From Zychaea mexicana (Eukaryota > Mucoromycota > Mucoromycetes > Mucorales > Lichtheimiaceae), in contig NW_026516732.1 of assembly GCF_025766255.1 (NCBI RefSeq), forward strand, positions 1 to 64,000: a stretch of DNA of 64,000 bases, given 5' to 3'. Each line of letters begins with the position of its first letter. Position 1 is the stretch's first letter. Positions 43,069 to 54,600 of the stretch are shown piece by piece. Below the pieces are notes generated by a model. It was not told the DNA's origin. It did not search any database and worked only from the letters and a program-made list of their open reading frames with translations. The position numbers and the translations under genes are program-made.

Positions 43069-44046
43069 GGAATACCATAGACATCCATTGTCTCTTTCTT
43101 GAACCTCTTATTGTTTTTTTTTCTTTTATATCTGTAGTAACATTTCATTCATACCTTTATGTTAGCTATTATCAATAAAATACACTTTTTCCAGGATAGC
43201 TCGTTATCCAATATAAAAGTGACTGAGGCTATGTTTATGTTACGCTAGAAGATACCGAAGACTGACATTTTGCATAAACGAGCGGAGACAGGTGCTACAC
43301 TGAACATGCAAGTCTATTTATCTTTGTCTGCATATACAAAGAAGTAATCGTCCTTGTGGAATCTCAAAATGCTGTTGTTCCATTTCTACGAGATACAGTA
43401 TTCTTTGCTCTTGTTCAGAGTGTAATGCATCATTTCACAAGAGTTTCTGATGATATTTGTATGGAATTTTTTTATATAAAGACTATGTGAATGAAGGGCT
43501 AATTAACCATCAGAAGCATGTCTGTCGTCGACGATAGGTGCGTTTGAGATGTATCTCACTACTGTAAGTAACAGTTGCCTCTTTAAGAGAAAGCACAAGC
43601 ATGCCTTGCACGGGAAAACCATTTGGAAAATAATATATATAGTGACCATAGATTGATATTTAGAAAAAATGACCCTACTGCTTATCATCGTCTCGTTGTA
43701 CATAGGTACGTGCTGCATCTTTTTATAGTATAGGAAGTTGGCATAAAATATTGATAGACACTCGCCGTATGCACCATTAAGAACGCACGAGAATGGAGAT
43801 GCTGTCTTGCCGGCTTTATAGTCGTTTTAAGAAAAGGCTTATATTGGTAGACTAGGCATTGCTGCTAGGTAACCAACAGAGCCGTTATGAAATGCCTCAA
43901 TTACCATAGAAACAGGAAGCGGAGATGTTTCTTTAACCGGGTGGGAACAGAAATGTTGGCAAATGTGTCAAAAAGCATATCGGACTTTTCACACTCCCCC
44001 TACGCTTTCTGGTAACTTTTTACAAATACACAAAACATAATACACA
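43069..44046. other. Intergenic region
   Basis: Nearly 1 kb between the F-box gene and the SDHAF2 gene. A poly(A)-type signal AATAAA follows the F-box stop (about 43,176). No further gene, RNA or repeat was recognised. Confidence 0.6.
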
Positions 44047-44562
44047 ATGTTCAGAGGAATTGCACGACACACGAGCCAACATGCCCGGTTATTGAACACG
44101 GTTGCAGTACACCGTAGCAGCATCGCTTCCGCTACCATGCGATCCATGTCGACACAACGAAAAAGCCAGGATCCATACCCCGATCTAGGCATCCGACATG
44201 CCCCACAAATGGAGATCGACACACCCTATCCCAACCTGCCACCGATCCCACGACCCAACGAACCGTTGGAAAAGAAACGAGCACGCCTGGTATATCAATC
44301 GCGCAAACGGGGTATTCTGGAAACAGACTTGCTACTTTCGACGTTTGCCAAACAGTATCTTCCCGAGTTCTCGATGGAGCTGTTGGAAAAGTACGACAAG
44401 TTATTGGATGAGCCGGATTGGGATATCTTTTACTGGGCTACGGACAAAAAGGCCGTTCCGGACTATCTGCAGCAGAACGAGGTCCTGGACATGATCCGTG
44501 AACATGCCAAAAACGAAAACAAAGTAGTTCTTAGAATGCCAGATTTGGAAAACGGTCAATAA
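44047..44562 (+). CDS. SDH5: Succinate dehydrogenase assembly factor 2 (Emi5/Sdh5 family), mitochondrial
   Basis: Single-exon gene, 171 residues. The family binds the flavoprotein subunit of succinate dehydrogenase in the mitochondrial matrix and is needed for its covalent flavinylation. The first 40 residues are rich in Arg, Ser and Thr without acids (MFRGIARHTSQHAR...MRSMSTQRK), a mitochondrial targeting sequence. The core shows the family signature RLVYQSRKRGILETDLLLSTFA (about residues 80-101) followed by LPEFSMELLEKYDKLLDEPDWDIFYW. The length is normal for fungal members. It is divergently independent of its neighbours. Confidence 0.93.
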   Translation: MFRGIARHTSQHARLLNTVAVHRSSIASATMRSMSTQRKSQDPYPDLGIRHAPQMEIDTPYPNLPPIPRPNEPLEKKRARLVYQSRKRGILETDLLLSTFAKQYLPEFSMELLEKYDKLLDEPDWDIFYWATDKKAVPDYLQQNEVLDMIREHAKNENKVVLRMPDLENGQ

Positions 44563-45107
44563 AGGGCTGCATTCGATATGACTCATCGTCGTCCTATATG
44601 ACACGCGTATCTTTTCCACACACAGCTTTGTAAAATATGTACTCTCTGGATAATAGACCCCAGCATTGGTTTGGATACAGAAAAGGAATTTCGAGGGGGA
44701 GGTTTATTGTTTGTTGCTTGTTTGTTAATAAGGAAACAAGGAAGGGGCCAAGTTAAGCGGGGGGTGAGGAGAGAAAGAGAGAGAGAGAGGGCGGAATGCG
44801 AGGGTATGTATACACAGTATACCGCAGCAGCAGCAGCAGCAGGCATGTCCACACGGGTGCGAAACAGTCCATGGCTTGAGCTGTATTTCTCGGCCCGATA
44901 CACCAATTATGTAGCAAGCCGATGTCCCGGAAACACAATCTCATCTCGCTTACTTTTATTGAATGCCAGCAGGACGATAAAAAAACGTACGTGTAGCTTT
45001 GTGACATTCCCACTTTATCCTTTCTTTTTATTCCACTTTGCAAACAACCTTCTACCCCCGATCTTCGTTGCCACACCGTTCAAATACCATATCTCTCAAA
45101 ACGTCAA
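44563..45107. other. Intergenic region with GA-rich tract
   Basis: Short region upstream of the P5C reductase gene. A GAGAGA run near 44,773-44,790 and a GCA run (CAGCAGCAGCAGCAG) near 44,825-44,840 are the only features. Open frames on either strand lack coding character. Confidence 0.5.
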
Positions 45108-46066
45108 ATGATCCCCACCATACAGGACAACAGCAACCCACAAGCATCTGCAGGTGCTACCGCTTTATCCGAAAACAAGCCCGTGATCGCATTCATCGGC
45201 GCCGGCAATATGGCCGAAGCTGTCATCGGTGGCCTCTATGCAAGCGGCCACCCATCGACACACCTGCGGTTCTCAGAGCCGTTTGACGCACGACGTGAAT
45301 ACATGGAGTCCAAGTTCCCCCAATGTATGAGCACAACGGACAATAACAAGGTGATTGACGGCGCGGACGTGGTGATTTTGGCAGTGAAACCCCAAGTACT
45401 GCGTCAAGTGGTGTCGGATCTCAAGTTTACGGACACCAATGTGCTCATCATTTCGATCGCAGCAGGCATCAAGACGGAGCATATCTTGCGATGGTTGGAG
45501 ACGCCACAGCCGGTGGTGCGATGCATGCCAAATACCCCAGCATTGATCGGCGAGGGTGCAGTAGGATTATACGCGACGGAAAGTGTCAATGATGCACAAC
45601 GTGACACAACAGTGGGGATCATGAGTGCAGTTGCCAAGCGGGTGATGTGGGTCGACAAGGAGGCGGCTATCGATACCATCACCGCCATGAGTGGTAGTGG
45701 TCCTGCGTACTACTTTTTGTTCATGGAAGCTATGAGTAAGTTTGAGTGCGGGCTATTCATTATGGATGGGAGCTAATTTGTGGTTGCGGGTATATATTAG
45801 CCAACGCAGGCGTTGCTGCTGGATTGACGCCGGAGGAGGCCAATGATCTGACGGTACAGACGTGCTTGGGAGCAGCAAAGATGGCACAGCAGTCTGAGGA
45901 TGATCTGGCAACGTTACGGAAAAAGGTGACGTCGCCCAACGGCACAACCGAAGCAGCACTCAAAACGATGGAAGCAGCCAACATCCGCCAGATCATCCAT
46001 GACGGCGTGTTCTCAGCTGAACGGCGTTCTCGGGAAATTGCCGATGAGATGGGCAGAGATCAGTAA
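45108..46066 (+). CDS. PRO3: Pyrroline-5-carboxylate reductase (297 aa)
   Basis: Exons 45,108-45,735 and 45,801-46,066 (intron GTAAGT...TTAG), 298 codons. Catalyses NAD(P)H-dependent reduction of 1-pyrroline-5-carboxylate to L-proline, the last step of proline synthesis. The N-terminal Rossmann motif is AFIGAGNMAEAVIGGLYASG (about residues 26-45). VVILAVKPQVL and CMPNTPALIGEGAVGLYA follow. The P5C reductase signature lies at ITAMSGSGPAYYFLFMEAM across the intron. The C-terminal dimerisation helices (AGVAAGLTPEEANDLTVQTCLGAAKM, SPNGTTEAALKTME) are complete. Length and motif order match fungal enzymes. Confidence 0.95.
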
Positions 46067-46436
46067 ATAATAACTCTTGCATAGACCAGACGACTCCAAT
46101 CATTTCATAGCATAGACCCTACCCTTCCGCACACACTTTCATTGCTTCCCTTTGTTTGTAAAAAAAAAAATTCCGTTGTTTTCATTTTATATTTCTTTTA
46201 GTTCCTTTGTACAGAAAACAGATTTGGCTGGATTTGGATATAAGTTTGAAGGGGATGGGGGAGAGATAGAAGGGCTAGAAAAGTGGGAAAATATATGGGG
46301 AAAAGAGCAGCAGCATTTCATTCATGGAAGTGTGTTGTGTGATGGACGGTTGGAAGGGGTGGTGTGAATCCCAAAAAGAAGGGGGGGAAGAGTGAGTAGA
46401 GGCCCGGTGAGGGGAGGGGGGAGGCAGGCGAGGGGT

Positions 46437-46469
<33 letters not shown>
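46437..46469. repeat. (TAG)n / (CTA)n microsatellite overlapping a stop codon
   Basis: On the minus strand the Zn2Cys6 gene ends GCT GCT GAG TAG, and the TAG is the first of ten consecutive in-frame TAG triplets (46,464 down to 46,437). Slippage here cannot extend the protein. Confidence 0.9.
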
Positions 46470-46470
<1 letters not shown>

Positions 46471-47802
46471 GCAGCACGCGATTGATTGCTTTGGCTGAGA
46501 GCAGCAGTGCATAGCTCGGTGAGACGCTGGAGATGGTGGAGTTTGGCAGCATCGTCGTCTTCAGCGGATTCAGGTGATGAGGTCGTAGCAGGCGAGGTGG
46601 ATGTGCTGGGCACAGGTGTGCTGGACCGCTGTCCTTTGCCGTCCTGTGCTTCTTTCTTGATGGCAGACGAAGCAGGAGCAGTGGCACTGTCTGCAGCATC
46701 CTTGTCTTCCTGCTCTCCCTCTCCAGCTTCATTGCGGCCACCGTCATTCTCGCCGTCGTTGTCGTCATCGTCATCTTCCCGTTTGACATGCCCGTCTTGC
46801 TGTTGGTGCTCACTGCTGTTGTCCCGATGATGATGATGCTGGTGATGGTGATGGTGGTCACTATTCGCTGCTGGCAAGGGCACGGGGTAGCCCATGGAAT
46901 GGTATATGGCAACATACGGGTTGGACATCATCTGATCCTTGTTGTGGTAGGCTGCAGCATACTGGCCATAGGCTGCTGCTGCTGCTGTTGCTGCATCATA
47001 CGGCTGTGCATACTGGTTCAGGTTGCTCGGATAGCCATAGGGCACGTTTGGCGGGCGCATTGCTTCGTACTGGCTTGCGGCTGCTGTTCCTGACGCCGCC
47101 CGTTCTTGGTCATCGTGCTCCTTCTCGTCGTTGCTGCCGTCTTGCTTGCTGCTTTTGTGAGGTCGAGACCCGCTGGCTTCTTCCTCTTCTATAATGACAA
47201 GGCCATTCCCCCCACCCCCCATTGAATAAAAACAAAAAGAGAAGGTTTCTTCAGTCAGTCACTTGTCGCTCTCCCCTTTCCATAGTTCGTCAAGAAAGAA
47301 AGAAAACTTGTTTTTCTAGTGTGAATCTGTAAATTATTTACCTTTTGTTCTTCTCTTGTAAGGGCCACGCTTGATCCCCTTCTTGCGCTCCTTCCGCACT
47401 GAATTCACACAGGTTTCTGTAATTCCATACTTGATACAGCGAGGACAAGGTCGCGCATCGTCACACTTTTTGCATGCCTTTTGGCAGTTGGCTATTATGT
47501 ACAGATTTGGGGGGATTTACTTTACATTCGAACCCAGTTATCTAGCCACTGCTGTTCAACTTACTGCAAGCATTCTTGACCTGCTTTCGTTTGGGATGCA
47601 ATTGAGTCAATGCACTTTCACGTGAGGAGACTGGATGCTGCTGCATGGTGTGGATGCCATTGGCACCGTTCATGAGCGATGTTACGGCAGAAGTCATTGC
47701 AGCGTCAATCACTTGTGCACCGCTGGTCGCACCACCCTCGCTGGCTGTAGTAGTAGTCGTCGTGGTAGTAGACGAGTAGAATTGCATTGGCGGCTGTTGC
47801 AT
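46464..47802 (-). CDS. Zn2Cys6 transcription factor (370 aa)
   Basis: Exons 47,565-47,802, 47,342-47,491 and 46,464-47,188; GT-AG introns, 371 codons. Fungal nuclear transcription factor. The binuclear zinc cluster straddles the first intron: NAC-TN-C-QKACKK-C-DDARP-C-PR-C-IKYGITET-C (about residues 78-105), followed by the basic stretch RKERKKGIKRGPYKRR, a DNA-contacting and nuclear-targeting region. The N-terminus is Thr/Ser-rich. The rest is low complexity: Ala/Tyr-rich, His-rich (HHHHHQHHHH), an acidic run (DDDDDNDGENDGG) and a Ser/Pro/Thr-rich tail ending in a helix (AKLHHLQRLTELCTAALSQ). No fungal-specific middle homology domain is visible. Target genes unknown. Confidence 0.88.
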
Positions 47803-49125
47803 AATATTTTGGTAGAGTAATCTCAGCGGAGGGGCGGCAGGGAGGGAGGAGGTTCAAGAACGATTAAAAAAAATAACTCTAAAAGAAGAGAGAGAGAGAG
47901 AGAGAGGTATGGAAAGAAAAAGAAAGAAAAAAAAAAGATAAGCCATCCCGTATGTGTTTATGAAAATATAAACAATTTCCATAGAGAAAAAAGTTTTTTT
48001 TTTCTGCACCATAGCCTTTGGAGAAAATATCCCTTCATCTCTCACCAACTATCTTAACCCATGAATCCCTTTCACCCAATCTCTCTTTTTTGTTGCATAA
48101 ACGAGTGAAAGGTGAATAAAAAACAAAAAGCCAGACAAAACCGCGAACGCGCACCGCGTCGCTATTCCACCAACCTCTTTTAAAAGCGGCGCTTGGAAAG
48201 CTGACTTTTCTTTGCTTTACTGGTTGGAAAGGGAAACGGGGGAAAGAGCAATAGTGTCCGCACAGTAGCAGTGTGTGTATGTTTTGGAGTAAGAGAAAGA
48301 GAAAAAAAGCCCTTCAGAGAAAAGAAGAAAAGAAACAGAAAATACTTACGTGTTTTCTTTGGGTTTGCTTAATAGCAAAAGGGAAAAAAAGCAAAGCAAA
48401 GAAAAAAGGGTGCGGGCGTCTACGAAACATAACGCCGCGGAGTTTACATGGAAATGGCGAACTCCGCCCAACCTTGTTCGGAGTTTTTGTGAAAAAAAGG
48501 GCAAGTGCGAATGCCCAGTGTGCCCCAATTAGGGACATTGTTAGATCCTAGTTCTAGAGCGTCAAGCGACTCTGGATGCCATGTGTGTTTTTAACTCTAG
48601 GTTTGTCTTACTATCAATTGTGCTAAATAAGACTAGAAAACGAATCATTGACAGAGCCAGCCAGCAAAAAGCCGTCGACGACGACGACGACGACGATGGT
48701 GATCATGCAAAAGCAAATTGATGCAACGTAGTCCGACTTGGCTTACCATATATAGTTCCCAGCCCTTTCGATCTGTCAAGTGAGCTCTTCTCTCCTTCTC
48801 TCTTTATTACATGTGCATGTCGACCCGCCCAAATTTATATATAATAGGGTTATACAGTATGTACATTCTTTCGAGTGTGGTACAGTGGTCATCTGACTTT
48901 TGCTGCTTACTGATCAACCCTACTGGCCACCCATCATAACTGTATGGTGTGGTCTAGTACACATGTTTGTCGCTTCTACACTGTAGTTGTTTTTAGAGTA
49001 ACAATTGCAACAAGAGACAAAGGGACATGCTCATTGTCCTCTTGTCGTTGTCGTTTGCAATATCAACACCGACTGTAAAAGATTTCTTTAATGTAGCTAC
49101 AACAGCCATGCACACGTGGTAATAT
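47803..49125. other. Intergenic region with microsatellites
   Basis: Promoter side of the Zn2Cys6 gene and 3' side of the ClpX gene. It contains a GA run (about 47,885-47,907) and a GAC run (about 48,673-48,698). Open frames at 48,270-48,550 are Lys-rich by composition and not credible genes. Confidence 0.5.
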
Positions 49126-51214
49126 TTATTCGCGTGAAATAATCTTCCGCGTATTTTCGTTCCCATTGTTTTCTTGCTCTAGCTTGTACTCCATAAACGA
49201 CCATTGCCCTCTTGGATAATAGAGTGGCTTTCCTTTTTCCGAGACAGCATCTTCGTTAACGAGAATATGCCGAATGCTGGATCCTGGTGTGTCATACATA
49301 GCATCGAGTAGAAGGTTTTCCTATAAATGGAGTTTTAACACATAAGCTAGCCATATCCACATAGTACGAGCTTGGTCATTTCTTATACCATGATGCGTCG
49401 TAGACCGCGAGCACCAGTTTGCTTTTGCACAGCATGTCGAGCGATGATGGATAATGCTTGGTTTGTAAACCGGATTTCCGCCTACAGTAAAAAAAAAGAA
49501 AAGAAAGAATCAACCACTGTTGTCTCATATATATATACATTATGGAAAAAAAAAAGAAACTTGTATTATGTACCTGATACAAATGGAAGAGGTCCTGATA
49601 CTGCTTTACCAAAGCGTTCTTGGGCTCTGTCAGTACCCGCACAAGGTCATCTTCGGACAATTGATTGACACTGGCAACAACGGGTAATCTTCCTACAAAT
49701 TCAGGCAGGAACCCAAATTTCATGATATCGTGGGGTTCAACATGATCCAACGTTGTTTTATATGCAGTAGTAGTAGTGATAATGCCTTCACCAAATCCTG
49801 TCTAATAAAAAGTATATAACGTTAATCATAGTGAGGAATACATTAGAAAGGCAGCCAATAACTTACACTAGAAGCTTTGTTCAAGCGTTGCTTAATATGC
49901 TCTTCCAATCCAACAAATGCACCGCTCAAAATAAAAAGAATGTTGCTCGTATCGACGTTATAAGAATCACCTGGACCACCACCTGGAGCTGTCTTTAAAG
50001 CAGAAGAAGAAGAAGAAGAAGAAGCTGAAGGAGGATTGACCGGTTGACCCATATACGTTCCTCCACTAAGATTGGATGATGTCGGCACGCCCTTATTGGT
50101 CACTTTGACAGTGGTTCCTTCTAGCATACGCAAAAGAGCTTGCTGCACGCCTTCACCACCGACATCTCTTGAAGAGGACCTTGTGCCTTCGGGTCCACCC
50201 GTTCGTGCCAACTTGTCAATTTCATCAATAAACACAATTCCCGTTTCTGCTTTGTCAATATCATAGTCGCAGCTCTATATATACATGTGTGTGTGGTGAG
50301 TATGTCAAATCCCTGCCTAAAGTCTTTTTTTTATATCCTGGGATGATGGTTATACCTGAAGCAGTCGCTCTATAACCGATTCAACATCGTCACCAACATA
50401 GCCAGCCTGTGTAAATGACGTAGCATCCGACATTGAAAAGGGAACTTGGAGGATATTTGCCAATGTTTTGGCCAGTAATGTTTTTCCTATCGAATTTGCG
50501 TTTTTTACTATTATGCTGCCATAACAGCAGGCAGGTTATCACAAGGAAATCGCCACCCTTTCAATTTTACCTGATCCTGTCGGCCCAATAAGTAACACAT
50601 TGCTCTTTTCCAGCAACGTCGTATCCATTTCGTTTTCTGCCATGGAATTGGCTGCTGCTGCTGCCGCTGATGATGATGAAGAGAGCAGGTCCTGCTGCTC
50701 TTTCTCTTCCTGGTCACCAATTACAACTGGAGATGGTTCCTCTTCTTGTTCATGATGATGAAAGATATGTGGATGATCGTCATCGACTCCCGTTGCTACT
50801 GTGGATGATGGTTGCCGGTTTCCTCCTCCTGCTGCTTCTTCTCGTTTACGTGCCGCTTGGGCTCGTGCCATATTCGCTTGAACTCGAGTATAATGGTTGT
50901 ACACGGCTACCGATAAGGTCTTTTTTGCCCTTTCCTGTCCAATTACATACTCGTCCAGAACTTTTGTTATCTACCCAACATACAGGGTGTTTGTGTTATT
51001 GTTTTTTTTCGTCTGTGTACAGTTACTGTTTTTTTTTTGTCTATTGTGCCGTTCAAAGCAAGGGTTCAGCTACGGTATGTTTGCTCACCACGAACAAACT
51101 TACTATTCGAGGATTAAGAGTGTCTAAAGTCAAATGACGTTTGGTGACTGGTGATAAGAGCACTCGAAACGAATGTCGGTTAGACAATGTCGTGCATGAG
51201 CGTATGAATAACAT
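49126..51214 (-). CDS. MCX1: Mitochondrial ClpX-type AAA+ unfoldase (521 aa)
   Basis: Seven exons: 51,104-51,214, 50,571-50,970, 50,356-50,486, 49,867-50,274, 49,574-49,801, 49,389-49,481 and 49,126-49,320; 522 codons, frame kept at every junction. ATP-driven protein unfoldase of the mitochondrial matrix. Presequence [20 protein letters not shown]. Family motifs: [23 protein letters not shown]; Walker A GPTGSGKT, split by an intron (about residues 165-172); AGYVGDDVE; Walker B FIDEIDK (about residue 230); [18 protein letters not shown]; and sensor-2 GARGLRRIM. There is no N-terminal zinc domain, as in fungal Mcx1. A low-complexity insert (residues 60-150, Ser/Ala, Glu and His runs) lies between the first motif and Walker A. 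The GAF loop preceding EEH replaces the bacterial IGF loop, so partnership with ClpP cannot be assumed. Confidence 0.92.
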
Positions 51215-51666
51215 GGCGTATTTCCGAGAAAGTGAGGCTTTCTCTTTTCTGTCAGGAGCAAAGCAACAGTAGTATGATAGTGCAAAACTCCTGCAGGTTT
51301 TTATATCTTGCGAAAAATTCGCACTAAAGTTACTATATCTCGGTAAATCGCGACATGTACGCGTGCGGGGCAACATTGGAAAATAGCTTCCGCATCTGTC
51401 ACTATTCAATGTACTACATATGAGTCATGCCAACTACACTGAATTGAAGCGATATCGCTGGTTGTCTTGGTACTGCTCCTTCCATCATCTTTTTTTTCGA
51501 TTTAGAGTGGACGTATATAGGTTCTCCGTTTGGGACTATAGAGAAGGAAAATGAAGGGGAAGGGGCGGAAGGTCCGGGGAGGAAAAAGACAAAAAGTATA
51601 TATAGTGGGAGGGGGAGTGAGAGAGAGAGAGTATAGTACATAATAAAAAGTGCGTCTCATTCCTTT
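51215..51666. other. Intergenic region
   Basis: Between the start of the ClpX gene and the end of the deubiquitinase gene, both on the minus strand. A GA run lies at about 51,618-51,632; nothing else recognised. Confidence 0.5.
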
Positions 51667-54600
51667 TTATTTCACGGTAGATCGCACATAGAATAGATTA
51701 TATGCGGCTCGCGTCTAATACGATTCACATTGATGTGAGCAATCTTCTTGCTGTATATGTGACATTCGCACAAACAATGAACTTTCTTTTTCTTACCACA
51801 ACTTTGTTTTCTTCACACATGGAGAATCGCGTATCATCAAAGTAATGCCAATCGCCTTGGTATCCGTCACGAACAGCAGCGGTATCTAATCAAGTTACTG
51901 TAAGTTAGTATTCTACGATGGCACCTCTAGCGCTCTAGAGATAGTGAGTAGATACAAGCCGCAAACAATAATACGTACAGTGACCACCTGTTAACGATCC
52001 ATAATGATTCTGATAAAACACACAGGTATATTTCAGCTTTAGCTCTCAATGCTCGATCCTCTATACAAGCCAAACCTTGATAACTTACAGATACACCATA
52101 TAAATCATATTTAAATGAGGGTCGTTCAGTATTCGGTGGGATCATCGAGCTTGGTACATATTTAGAAAGATCTAGGTTTCTACAGATAATCGAACTCATT
52201 TCAGCATTGGCCCAATGTTTGATCTATCACATCAAGAAAGTAAAATAGTTTCTTTTTCTCCTCCCTTTTTACCTTGTTGGACAATCCACCATAGTCTCCA
52301 GCTTGTTACGGAAAGGTCCCTCAAATGAAAACCGTTTTAAATGAATCAGTAGAACTACGGGCATCCGGGATAATGTCAAGCTCTTGGTGGATCGCCGTGG
52401 CTTTTTGCATCGTGGACAATTCCTGATATAATGACACAAACGGGAGGATCTAAATGTTTAGATATGACTGGAATCCAACTCAAGAACTTTAAAGGACAGT
52501 AAACGTTACCATGCGTCGTCGTTATCCAAGGTTTCTTCCTTGACAAAAGCATCCAGACACTGATAGAGGTTTACAGAAGATGTCGAGGATTTTGTTGGTA
52601 TAGGAAGCGATAATGACATGAACGTGTTGTACGTAGTAGATGTCTGGAATAAAAATATAGGATTTGCCAAACAGCGATTAGAACCAGACGAAAAATCAAT
52701 CACACCAACATAGGTTACGATCCTACCTGTTTACACGTTAAGCACGTGAGACGACTCCTGTATTGACCTTGGAACAAGCTGACAATGATACTTTCATTCC
52801 GTTCCAGATATTTGCTCCATGCAATACCACTTGCTTGCCAATCCGGTAACAGTTCAAACCGTTTTTCTTCTGCCGGATCTTCCGGTTTCGGACGAGGTCG
52901 TTCCAGTACTACGTTCACATCTTCATGAAGGCCGTCCAGCAGAAACATGAGAAATTCTTGTGAATCTTGTTGCTCTGTACCAGCAAATTGTGGTGCGAAA
53001 CGAACAAGCGCTTGCTATTCATGTGTTATGTTGTGTATATGTATCAGTCAGTCAGTCAGTAGGGTAAAACGAGAAGCAAAAAGAAACTTACGCGGAACGT
53101 CACTGGTGAAATGAAGTTGTAGTTTCCACTCCACATGACTCGAATCAAATCCGCCAGACTTTGTACTAAAACACCACCGGTTCCCAATGGATTGCTTTTG
53201 TTGACGTGCTGCTTATACATGCCAGCTATTTCAAGATATTACACATGAGTCGCTTTATCTCCCTCAAGGTCCCCCCCCCTTTTTTTTTTCCCCTACCACA
53301 CAAACATACTTAGCAGATACCGCGCAAGAGGTGTGGTACCACTCAGACACTGAATAATCGAGCTCATGAAACAAGTGTTGCCCAGATTCTTCAATCCAGT
53401 CTTGCCGATTTGAACAGTGCTCAACTGAGACATGGTATTTTCGGTCGGGATACGAGCATAACGACTATCAATGACGGGATGTTCTTGGGCAGCATGTTTC
53501 AAACTTTCTGGCTTGGAAGGCAAGGGTGGAGCAGATGGACCAGCAGATGAGGGTCGTGGATGATGGTGCGGAGAATAAAGTGGTCCTCCTGCATCTCGTG
53601 CTGGCGTGCGTGGAGGAGGATGTGCTACTTGTCCTGGTGGTGGCGGTGGTGGTGGTAAAGGACGGGTGGGCTTTGCAGGAATTCTAGGTGGTACATCGTA
53701 ATTGTTGGTGGCTGTCTCGGTGAAACCATGGAAAGGATTGTCGATAAATGTTCTTCGTCGTTGAAGACTCGTGCCTGCGCTGTTGTTTTGTGGCATAGTA
53801 GCAATAGCGGCAGCAGAAGAGACATTGGGTTTGATGTCTGGGTATCTAGCCATGACGGATTCTTCAGTGGGTGTTGGTGGTTGTTGGTTTTGATTGGCAT
53901 TGTCATACGGTGGGGCGATAGGCATTGTTGCGGGTGGTAGCTCTACGCCTCCGGCTGTAGGTGTTGAAATCGAGTTGGCGAAAATACCTTGCAGTGGAGG
54001 CTTTGGTCCACTTGCCCGTGTCATGGATTGAAGTTCGTTATCATATTGCTTTCCGTTGAACTATAGTTTTGTTGTGGTTATAAAGGGGGGCATTATTCAG
54101 TTGACATATATTTCCACATAGGAATTGTCTCTCCTTTTCTTTTTGTTCAACTTACCCAATCGAATGGTGTATAGTGCAGACGCTCCCTATGTCCAGGCCC
54201 TCTTCCTACCACATTTTCAAGCCAGTGCCGTCTTCGACTAATCTCTTTAGGCTGTTCATTTTCCTTTCCATCCTGTGGCTGTTGTCGTTGTTGTTCATGC
54301 TTCGACTGCTGTTGCTGTTGCTGCTGGTTCCGATTAGGGTCCACGTAACTATACACGCCGCGGTAGCCAATCACTTGTTCCCAAGCAGCAAATCCACCTG
54401 CCAACAGCATAGGCACCCGTTGCAATATTTTGTTGAACTCATTTTCGTAGATAGCAGCAGTGAGATTACGTAGCGGTTCAGTTGCATCGTCCAATCCGCG
54501 GGTATCTTGGTCGTAATATACAATGAGATCAAATTTGTTTCTTTGATCAAACAACATTTGCTCTGCCTCGGCGTTCAAAACCAATGATTGTTGAATCTTT

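Noticed and set aside
46322..46915. 197-residue minus ORF overlapping the Zn2Cys6 gene
   Set aside because: Shadow frame of a low-complexity exon; the competing frame joins the zinc cluster exons through proper introns.
48273..48551. Lys-rich plus ORF between the regulator and ClpX genes
   Set aside because: Composition follows A-rich tracts, with no domain or conserved pattern and a poor start context.
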